The notes under the pieces are model-generated. The model was given only the letters and a program-made list of their open reading frames with translations. It was not told the DNA's origin and did not search any database. Positions 5,772 through 11,545 of a DNA stretch of 11,545 nt are shown here, in pieces (the first letter of the stretch is position 1; each line of letters begins with the position of its first letter). The position numbers and the translations under genes are program-made. Source of the stretch: Holosporales bacterium (GTDB taxonomy: Bacteria > Pseudomonadota > Alphaproteobacteria > BNTO01); the NCBI GenBank assembly GCA_031270515.1, contig JAISXM010000070.1, positions 1 through 11,545 of the forward strand, given 5' to 3'.

Positions 5772-5863
5772 ACCGAGTCCCCATAACAAACAATTTGAAG
5801 TTTTATCTTCGTCGAAGCGTTGTCTTACAACAAGATTCAAATTATTTGCTATGGGGCCCCGAT
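5772..5863 (+). repeat. Family A variant (GTTTTATCTTCGTCG subtype)
   Basis: Starts ACCGAGTCCCCATAAC and ends CTATGGGGCCCCGAT, with inner arms AACAATTTGAA and TTCAAATTATT. It is nearly identical in the core to the copy at 4640-4733. It lies directly against the family B unit and ends 24 bp beyond the 3' end of the portal gene, so its hairpin may terminate portal transcription. Confidence 0.85.
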
Positions 5864-5887
5864 ATTTTCGCGCGTGGATATGCCCCT

Positions 5888-7207
5888 TTATTCGCGCACA
5901 TCCCCTCCGTCGATCGGCCCGTACCCAAGTGCCGCCCTCTTCTCGTTGATCGTCAAAAACGACGCCGCTTGCACTGCCGTCCAAATGTAATCGCGCTTAG
6001 CCGACAGCGCCACAATCGCATCGGAGTCGTACCCTATGCGCAAATTCGCAGAAAAGCGCGGAGCCAGCCAGCGATTTAATTCCGCCACAAAATGGTCCAA
6101 CATCGGCACCAGCGTATCTTCCCAAAAGCTGAGACGAGCCTCTTTGTAATTAGAAAAAGTGGCGTCCTCCGTAATGCCGACCAATATTGGAGGCACCCCG
6201 AAAGCTTGAGATATCTCGCGGGCAGATGTATTTTTCCCCGTAGAAAAATCCAAATCCTTCGGCGACAACCCCATCTCCTTCCAATCGCAATTGCCCTCCA
6301 GCACCATGATGCGCCCAGCGTTTCCCGTCCCCTCGTACAGAGCCGCCAAATCCTGGCGCAGAGCGTCTCGCTGTTCGTGCGTTAACGTGTGCCCATTGGC
6401 GGTCGGCTTGACCAACAGCGCCCCAGACGGTCGGCCTCCGTTTTGCAGGATGGACAAATTGTGCTCTCCGACCGCGTTGTGTTGGTCTATCGCCCGGGCT
6501 GCGGCCTCAACGGGGCTCATGCCATACCAGTCGTTGAGCGGATGGAACGTCTTAATATGCAAGACCTCCGACTCGCCCGACGCCACATCGACCGGAAAAA
6601 CATAGCGTGCCGTCCCGACCTTATATTCGAATCCCGTTTGTTGCCCATCGGAGTCGACAAGCACACTAACGCGGTCCGAGCGCAGCACACGCAGACCGAT
6701 TGGCCCTTGAGTCATATGTATGAACACATTGCCTGACAACAACAGCTGGCTGAACACATTGTCAATGAACGCGCTGCGGGATTGCGTCGCATTTGGCGAG
6801 TTCAGCAGCGCCAGCAACTCGTGCGAGTCGACTTCAAACTCGCGACCGTCGCGCTTTTCATATAAAAGCCAGTGCACATTGGAGAGGCTCTTTGCGATTA
6901 AACTAACGCAGCGAAACACGATTACGTTTTGCGAATACCCTGAAGAAGCCAGGGCTTCGTAATTGCGCGGAGTCCATGTGGGCTTGCCAATGATTTTACA
7001 CGCAGCGAAATGGTTTTCCTGCAGGGTTTTCGCGGAGGGCTTGCTTTGGGACGCACGCTGCGGAGGAACGGATTTCGTGCCTGGCGTGGCGTTTTTTGTA
7101 AATTTGTGAAAGGTGCCTGACGTGGCGCTTGTTGCAAAGTTGCGAAATGTGCCTGACGTATGAATGGCGCGCTTGATGGCGTCGATGGAGCTAGTGATAT
7201 TGAGCAT
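5888..7207 (-). CDS. HK97-type phage portal protein, gene-transfer-agent-like
   Basis: Portal proteins form the dodecameric channel through which DNA enters and leaves the phage or GTA head. The 439-residue product matches the alphaproteobacterial GTA portal pattern: PTWTPRNYEALASSGYSQN, VIVFRCVSLIAKSLS, FHPLNDWYGMSPVEAAA, NGGRPSGALLV, LEGNCDWKEMGLSPKDLDF, AREISQAFGVPPILVGI and the C-terminal EKRAALGYGP. The core appears complete. ATG 7207 has AGAGG 5 nt upstream (7213-7217) and is preferred to TTG 7246. An N-terminal extension before the core carries 12-residue repeats, unusual for the family. No protease, capsid or terminase gene lies nearby, so it is either a scattered GTA gene, as known in Rickettsiales, or a prophage remnant. 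It lies 114 bp downstream of bamA on the same strand and could be co-transcribed. Confidence 0.9.
   Translation of the reverse strand: MLNITSSIDAIKRAIHTSGTFRNFATSATSGTFHKFTKNATPGTKSVPPQRASQSKPSAKTLQENHFAACKIIGKPTWTPRNYEALASSGYSQNVIVFRCVSLIAKSLSNVHWLLYEKRDGREFEVDSHELLALLNSPNATQSRSAFIDNVFSQLLLSGNVFIHMTQGPIGLRVLRSDRVSVLVDSDGQQTGFEYKVGTARYVFPVDVASGESEVLHIKTFHPLNDWYGMSPVEAAARAIDQHNAVGEHNLSILQNGGRPSGALLVKPTANGHTLTHEQRDALRQDLAALYEGTGNAGRIMVLEGNCDWKEMGLSPKDLDFSTGKNTSAREISQAFGVPPILVGITEDATFSNYKEARLSFWEDTLVPMLDHFVAELNRWLAPRFSANLRIGYDSDAIVALSAKRDYIWTAVQAASFLTINEKRAALGYGPIDGGDVRE
7077..7160. repeat. 36-bp tandem repeats in the portal N-terminal region
   Basis: GTGCCTGACGTGGCG-like units begin at 7077, 7113 and 7149, an exact 36-bp period, with the third copy partial. 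On the minus strand they encode TSGTFRNFATSA, TSGTFHKFTKNA and TPGTKS. The period keeps the frame. Confidence 0.85.
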
Positions 7208-7321
7208 GGTTGCCTCTGAATTGCCTTCTTTCTTTAAGCGTGACAAATTCAGAGGAGTAAAAGCAATGATAGCGATAGCCCAAAACGACGCACTTATAAA
7301 CTTTTTGTGTTTGTGTCTACC

Positions 7322-9922
7322 TTAAAAGGCGGTTCCGACCCCGAATAGCCACCGACTCTCTGAATCCGTGTCATGCTTTCTCAGCGGACGAGCATACCCG
7401 AACGTGATCATCCCAAACGGCGACTTCCACGATATGCTGGCACCAATTGCCACCCTCAGGAAAAAGTCGTCGCCCACGACGGACGTCTTGTCCTGCCCAT
7501 CGAGCCGCTTCGAGCGCCACACTGCGCCGCAATCGGTAAACGCGCGAGCATAAAGCCCCAGCCTATCCGAGATCGGATACGTAAACTCAATTGACGCTTT
7601 GTAACAACGCGTTCCACCAAGCTGCTTGCCTGCGATAGCCTTCGTTTGGTTATATTGCGATATTCCAATATTGTTATTTTTTATTGCCGCAGCCAGAATT
7701 TTGATAAACGCAAGTTCGTCAAAATTTTGTACTTTTTCTGCAGACAAAAACTTGCGAACAGAATCTTTATTTGTTGTCAGGAACGCCTTTTGGTCATCCG
7801 TAAAATAACTTAATCCTTGGTAATTGTCTAAAAAATGGTCAATCGCCGCCAAGCTCCGCTCCTTACATTCGCCGCGCACAGGGGATACTCCTAGGTGCTC
7901 AAACCCCCGCAGTGAATCCCCGCCCAGGAACAGGCTATCCACGTGCCGCAATTGTTTTCCGCCAATTCCTCCGGCGCAAATGAAGGTCTGGCGGATGGCG
8001 ACGACTAGGTCCGCGTACACTTTGTGGTGCCAACTTGCTGTCCATGTGTTGACCATATTCCTTATAGAGCCGCCCAACCCGGATACCGTCGTGCTCCAGC
8101 TGACGTAATAGCCTTGCGACGGCAAAAACCTGCGATTTCGCGTGTCGTAGCTCAGGGCGTGCGTGATCGCAGAGCCCCAATCGACGCCGGTGCTGTTGTG
8201 GGACGCGATGAACTCGGCGTGCTTGCGCCCTTCGTCTGTGTTTTTGAGCCATTCGGTGAATTCATTTTGCGACTGGTTGGTTTGCTGGGCGGCCAATTCG
8301 CTTGACAGGAGCGATTTTACGCTGTCCCTGTGCAATCTATAGGACCAATGTTGCGAAACATGGCGCGACAAACGGTACGCCAGGCTGGGGGTGATGCCCG
8401 CTTGCGTTTGCGTGACGTCCGTTAAAACTTTTGAGCGCACGCAAGACACTTCAATTCCTCCAACGAGGCGCCGGCCCATAAAATATGGATCCACAAGGGA
8501 GACCATTCCCTCCATCACTCTTTTTGCATATGAAAATGAGAAATCTAGGGCTTGTCCTTTGCCGCTATAGTTCGGATTTGATACACCAAACTGCATAGCT
8601 AATTTGTCTAAAGTTGAGTACCCGAATTTGCCTGTGATGGAGCTGACTTTGTCTTCTTCGACATCTACGGTTACAATCGCGCTATCGGGAGCGGTGCCTT
8701 CTTGCGCGCCAATTCGAACGCCCTTGAAGAATCCTGTGCTTTTGATGCGTTCCTCTGCGGGCTTAAAGTTCGATTGATCAAAGGCGTCTCCCTCACTAAA
8801 ACCAATTTCCCGGCGAATTACGCGGTCCCTGGTTACCCGATTTCCTTTGATGTCTATTTTCTCTATGAAAATCTTTGGCCCATCTTTTATTACAAATTTT
8901 ATATCAACGGTTTTGGTTTCGGGATTTTTTGTTAAAACGGGCTCTACTGTTGCAAAGTTATATCCTGCGGCAGTGGCAAGGCTTTTAATAAAATTGCTGC
9001 AAAAGGTTATGCCTTCCCCGTTGAACTTTTCCCCTTTTTTTATCATAAGAGCAGCTTCAAATAATTCTTTCTTTAACTTCGCAATTTTCAAGTCAACCGT
9101 TACTTCCCCGACATGATAGACGTCGCCTTCCTTTAAGTAATACGTCAAGAAAAAATCCTTTTTGTCGGGACTTAACTCAGCGGTCGCCGACACAATTTCG
9201 AAATCCGCGTATCCTTGGCTCAAATAATATCGCACCAACATTTGCTGGTCTTCGGTAAATTTGTGCGCGTCGTATACTTTGTCCTTGGTGCCGCCCAAAA
9301 AACTAATATGATACGGGCGCTTTTCCCTTATGGACAACAAGCCGCGCAATTCATTCGACGTCGCGCACTTGTTCCCTATAAAAGTAATTCTGCGAACATA
9401 AGTCACCGAGCCCTCGTGTACTTCAAACGCCACATTCACCCGATTATTCGGCAGCCGAATAATTTTCGGGGAAACACGCGCGCTTAAATAGCCCTGACTG
9501 CGGTACGCTTCCAAAATAATTTGCTGCGTTTCTTGGATCGACGGTTTGAATAATATTTGCCGAGGCTTGACCTTGATGATCTTCTTCAGCACGTCCTTCA
9601 TCTCATAATTCATACCTTCGTACGCAATTTTGTTGATGACGGGGTTTTCTGCAACCTTTATTATCACAACATCGTTCTGTATCTCAACCGTAATGTCATC
9701 AAAATACGTGGTTTCGTTTAATCTCTTCAGTATAGCATCGGCTGTATACTCATCATATTGACTGCCGACTTTAAACTGAAGTTCACTAAGGATCGTATCG
9801 GTCGCAACATTTGCGTTTCCGACAATCTTTATTTCTTTTATTACTCCAGCATAAAGCGCAGCCGCCTGAAAAAACGCAAACGCCATCCCCATATAAACGC
9901 GATTAAAAAGATTTAACTTCAT
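7322..9922 (-). CDS. bamA: Outer membrane protein assembly factor BamA
   Basis: BamA is the central Omp85-family protein that folds beta-barrel proteins into the outer membrane. The 866-residue product has a signal peptide ending near LYA (about 25) and five POTRA domains (about 26-92, 93-172, 173-265, 266-347, 348-423). The 16-strand barrel follows, with YDTRNRRFLPSQGYY, FLGGDSLRGFEHLG (RGF at 672-674, the conserved loop 6 motif), GGTRCYKASIEFTYP, and a terminal Phe after LFGVGTA. It is longer than E. coli BamA (810). The extra length lies mainly in two places: about 525-585, and about 686-766 between RGF and the GGTRCY strand. The second is roughly 65-70 residues beyond usual and looks helical and charged. 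The usual partners rseP, skp and lpxD are absent here. Confidence 0.95.
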   Translation of the reverse strand: MKLNLFNRVYMGMAFAFFQAAALYAGVIKEIKIVGNANVATDTILSELQFKVGSQYDEYTADAILKRLNETTYFDDITVEIQNDVVIIKVAENPVINKIAYEGMNYEMKDVLKKIIKVKPRQILFKPSIQETQQIILEAYRSQGYLSARVSPKIIRLPNNRVNVAFEVHEGSVTYVRRITFIGNKCATSNELRGLLSIREKRPYHISFLGGTKDKVYDAHKFTEDQQMLVRYYLSQGYADFEIVSATAELSPDKKDFFLTYYLKEGDVYHVGEVTVDLKIAKLKKELFEAALMIKKGEKFNGEGITFCSNFIKSLATAAGYNFATVEPVLTKNPETKTVDIKFVIKDGPKIFIEKIDIKGNRVTRDRVIRREIGFSEGDAFDQSNFKPAEERIKSTGFFKGVRIGAQEGTAPDSAIVTVDVEEDKVSSITGKFGYSTLDKLAMQFGVSNPNYSGKGQALDFSFSYAKRVMEGMVSLVDPYFMGRRLVGGIEVSCVRSKVLTDVTQTQAGITPSLAYRLSRHVSQHWSYRLHRDSVKSLLSSELAAQQTNQSQNEFTEWLKNTDEGRKHAEFIASHNSTGVDWGSAITHALSYDTRNRRFLPSQGYYVSWSTTVSGLGGSIRNMVNTWTASWHHKVYADLVVAIRQTFICAGGIGGKQLRHVDSLFLGGDSLRGFEHLGVSPVRGECKERSLAAIDHFLDNYQGLSYFTDDQKAFLTTNKDSVRKFLSAEKVQNFDELAFIKILAAAIKNNNIGISQYNQTKAIAGKQLGGTRCYKASIEFTYPISDRLGLYARAFTDCGAVWRSKRLDGQDKTSVVGDDFFLRVAIGASISWKSPFGMITFGYARPLRKHDTDSESRWLFGVGTAF

Positions 9923-10072
9923 TCATCTTTTTTAAGAAAACACCACCTAACAAGTGATCAGTAGCATCAATTTACGGGAAGTTCAATGCTATAATTGACT
10001 CGTCCCAGGGAAAGTGGCGTAACCCACACACAAAAAGATGATCAGTTCGTCGTTTTAAAGTGCAAGCTGGGA

Positions 10073-10100
10073 GACCCCATTCAACTAGTTGAATGGAGTC
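10073..10100. repeat. 28-bp near-perfect palindrome
   Basis: ATTCAACTAGTTGAAT is a perfect 16-bp palindrome, extended on each side by six bases (GACCCC/GGAGTC) with one mismatched pair. It has no loop, so as DNA it suits a dimeric protein site, and as RNA a tight hairpin. It lies about 150 bp upstream of the bamA start. No T run follows on either strand. Confidence 0.75.
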
Positions 10101-10182
10101 CTGGCGTGCCCTAAAAAACTCCTGCTGCGAACTCTTATTGTTACTGGATATCCCGAATAATATATACGTAGGGTTTATGATA

Positions 10183-10268
10183 TAGCTAAGCACTATGAGC
10201 ATTTCGCAGTGATTTATTCACAGTATTCTTAAAACAATGTGCTGCGGGGTTTTCATGCGGCTTAGCTA
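10183..10268 (+). repeat. Family B hairpin element
   Basis: An 86-bp unit from TAGCTAAGCACTATGAG to CATGCGGCTTAGCTA. Its orientation is shown by ATTTATTCACAGTATT and GCTGCGGGGTTTTCATG, which align with the reverse complement of the 2555-2647 copy. It begins about 75 bp beyond the stop of the minus-strand TPR gene and may help end that transcript, although it has no clean T run in that direction. Confidence 0.75.
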
Positions 10269-10342
10269 CAATGCACATAAAATATGCGTTGGACTTACAT
10301 CGCAAAATACACGCCGGACAATGGCAAACAACTTGACGCTTC

Positions 10343-11053
10343 TTAGCGAGTGAACGTCCCCCCGCCGGAGTCCGACAGCGTTTTTATCACGACCGCGCCG
10401 TCATCGCTTGATTGTCCGTTCCCCGCATCGTCCACTTTTTGCAGAGAGTTTATGTCCGTCAAAATAACGACCGATGTTTGCAACAGCTCTGCGGCCTTTG
10501 CGTTCGTGTTATATTGCTTGCAAAACCCAACCCAGCGCACAATCTCATCCGTATCCTGCGGGATATGTTTGTCTAGCATTAATATTGACAAGTTGACCGC
10601 CGCCTTTAGCAACAAGTCAGCATCAACTTCACTTTGACAGCGCCCAATGCACTTCCTGTAGTGCGTAGCTGAGTCATCATATCGCCTCAGCCGATTGTAC
10701 GCCAACCCCGCATTGTACTCCGCCTCGTTGCACCCGGCGTCCGCGGCCTTGCAAAAATGCTCGGCAGCCTTTCCGAAATAATCCTTCGCCTTTTGATATT
10801 CCCCACCCGACTCGCTCTTTTCGCCAAGGATGTAGTATGCCGCCGCGATTTGGTTTAACGCTGCTGCGCTTCCAGGCTTGAGAAACTGCTCGTATACGCT
10901 CAGCGCTTGCTCCAGGACTTCGGTCGACTTGGGCTGCGCTGTGGTTGTTGTAGATTTTTTAGACGCAGATGCGCTGCATACTTCAGGAATGTGGGATGAG
11001 CAGACGAGCAACATTCCCAACGAGATAGCAACTTTTTTGTAACAGATTGGCAT
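10343..11053 (-). CDS. Secreted TPR/Sel1-like repeat protein
   Basis: A 236-residue product with a Sec signal peptide (MPICYKKVAISLGMLLVCSS..., cut near CSASA, about 27-31). A Ser/Thr/Lys linker follows, then two to three helix-turn-helix repeats of TPR or Sel1 type: AAALNQIAAAYYILGEK, YQKAKDYFGKAAEHFCKAADAG and EAEYNAGLAYNRLRRYDDSATHYRKCI. The tail is Gly/Ser/Asp-rich and probably unstructured. Such solenoids mediate protein-protein contacts, often at the envelope or in host interaction. ATG 11053 is chosen over ATG 11065 because GGGGGAA sits just upstream of it and the signal peptide then starts properly. The partner is unknown. Confidence 0.8.
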   Translation of the reverse strand: MPICYKKVAISLGMLLVCSSHIPEVCSASASKKSTTTTAQPKSTEVLEQALSVYEQFLKPGSAAALNQIAAAYYILGEKSESGGEYQKAKDYFGKAAEHFCKAADAGCNEAEYNAGLAYNRLRRYDDSATHYRKCIGRCQSEVDADLLLKAAVNLSILMLDKHIPQDTDEIVRWVGFCKQYNTNAKAAELLQTSVVILTDINSLQKVDDAGNGQSSDDGAVVIKTLSDSGGGTFTR

Positions 11054-11094
11054 GATTTCCCCCATATTATTGATATCGCTCGCTACTAGTCATT

Positions 11095-11151
11095 GCGCCC
11101 GCAGCACTTAATTGCCCGCGACTTATGTTTCGATGTTTCGCGCCCGCAGCA
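11095..11151. repeat. Direct repeat of GCGCCCGCAGCA
   Basis: The 12-mer occurs at 11095-11106 and 11140-11151, 45 bp apart, upstream of the TPR gene. The sequence between is only loosely repeated. It could be a regulatory duplication or part of a decayed repeat. Confidence 0.5.
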
Positions 11152-11189
11152 TATAAACATTACCCTTGTGCTAACTATAGAACATATTT

Positions 11190-11285
11190 TGTCACATTTG
11201 CTATAGGGGATGTGGGACGCAGTACGCATTGCATCACATTCGCTATAGGGGATCTGATACGAAGCACGCATCTTGTCACATTTCA
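11190..11285. repeat. 42-bp tandem repeat at the 3' end of the right-hand Rpn gene
   Basis: TCACATT.GCTATAGGGGAT starts at 11192 and 11234, and a third partial TCACATTT starts at 11276, giving an exact 42-bp period. The third copy overlaps the last codons and stop of the nuclease gene, so the gene's 3' end appears to have been duplicated in tandem downstream. A short minus-strand frame through it reads as 14-residue repeats, but I do not regard it as a gene. Confidence 0.75.
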
Positions 11286-11545
11286 GAGCTCAACTTGCTA
11301 TTTTTCTGAATAGTATTAATTTCATGGATTGACATCCCTGTGTAATCACTAATAGTTTCCAAGGACAATCCTTTCTCTAACATAGAAATGGCAATTTTTG
11401 TCTTGAGCTCTGCCTTTCCTCGGGCCTCTCCCCGGGCCTCTCCCCGGGCCTCTCCTATGGCCATTCCCCGCTGTATCGCCACAGTCATCTCGCTATGTCG
11501 ATCATTTATCTCCCTTTGCCTCAAAAGCGCCGCCTCCCGCAGCTT
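11276..11545 (-). CDS. C-terminal part of an Rpn-type nuclease (runs off right edge)
   Basis: The frame is open to the window edge, reading KLREAALLRQREINDRHSE at its visible start, so the catalytic N-terminal part is outside. The visible 89 residues show the usual tail of Rpn/PD-(D/E)XK transposase-family proteins: a charged helix, GEARGEARGEARGK, then KIAISMLEKGLSLETISDYTGMSIHEI, a small helical module common at the end of this family. The GEAR repeat comes from a 12-bp direct repeat (GGCCTCTCCCCG) at about 11421-11456. An internal TTG at 11524 is not a real start. Whether the missing part is intact cannot be seen. Confidence 0.8.
   Translation of the reverse strand, partial: KLREAALLRQREINDRHSEMTVAIQRGMAIGEARGEARGEARGKAELKTKIAISMLEKGLSLETISDYTGMSIHEINTIQKNSKLSSEM

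Larger units (their letters stand above)
9923..10342. other. Gene-free stretch between bamA and the TPR gene
   Basis: I see no convincing gene. It contains the bamA upstream region (about 9923-10070), the 28-bp palindrome at 10073-10100 and the family B copy at 10183-10268. A 76-codon minus-strand frame (9972-10202) crosses the palindrome and reads into the hairpin element, so it is unlikely to be real. No strong promoter for bamA was identified. Confidence 0.6.

Noticed and set aside
279..5863. CRISPR array made of the repeated palindromes
   Set aside because: Copies are irregularly spaced, in both orientations, inside and between genes, with no uniform spacers and no cas genes.
10020..10140. 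Possible tRNA or small structured RNA
   Set aside because: A translated phrase resembling those seen over tRNA genes drew attention, but I found no acceptor stem, anticodon arm or GTTCRANNC T-arm on either strand.
9972..10202. 76-codon minus-strand open frame upstream of bamA
   Set aside because: It crosses the 28-bp palindrome and starts inside a family B hairpin, has no ribosome site, and shows no recognisable domain.
11086..11271. 61-codon minus-strand frame with 14-residue repeats
   Set aside because: It follows the 42-bp DNA repeats and the GCGCCCGCAGCA repeats, starts within a repeat unit, and has no ribosome site; the repeat structure explains it.

Overview
The window looks like the chromosome of a host-dependent alphaproteobacterium, of the Rickettsiales/Holosporales kind. 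This is an inference from gene content. Four things point that way: a portal protein of the alphaproteobacterial gene-transfer-agent (GTA) type, two Rpn/PD-(D/E)XK 'transposase-family' nuclease genes, dense short palindromic repeats, and several secreted orphan proteins, one with a eukaryote-type Myb DNA-binding region. No tRNA, rRNA, CRISPR array or intact transposase gene was seen.

Layout. 1-559 (minus) is an Rpn nuclease gene broken by an 88-bp palindromic element. 729-2237 (minus) is comM, apparently without a normal start codon. 2238-2651 is gene-free and packed with nested repeats. 2652-5579 is an accessory block of three secreted proteins of unknown or unusual type: a Met/Gly-rich protein (minus), an N-terminal-repeat protein (plus) and a secreted two-repeat Myb-like protein (plus). 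5580-5887 is another nest of repeats. 5888-7207 (minus) is a lone GTA-like portal gene, and 7322-9922 (minus) is bamA with enlarged outer loops. 9923-10342 holds a 28-bp palindrome and one hairpin element. 10343-11053 (minus) is a secreted TPR/Sel1-like protein. 11066-11275 is mostly short direct repeats. 11276-11545 (minus) is the C-terminal end of a second Rpn-type nuclease that runs off the right edge.

Two palindromic repeat families explain most intergenic DNA. Family A is about 88 bp, begins ACCGGG.CCCCATAAC, ends TTTTATGGGCAGGT, and has long inner arms built on CAAGTTGAA/TTCAACTTG. Family B is 86-103 bp, begins and ends with TAGCTA, and forms a hairpin. A single 67-bp inverted-repeat unit (family C) is also present. 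Copies abut and interrupt each other and genes. One breaks the nuclease gene, one appears to supply the comM stop codon, and one sits where a terminator is expected.

The most notable gene is at 4959-5579. It has a good ribosome binding site, an apparent Sec signal peptide, two consecutive Myb/SANT repeats with near-perfect tryptophan spacing, and a hexanucleotide-repeat tail. A secreted Myb protein in a probable endosymbiont suggests an effector acting on host chromatin. The domain is read directly from the sequence; the effector role is inference.
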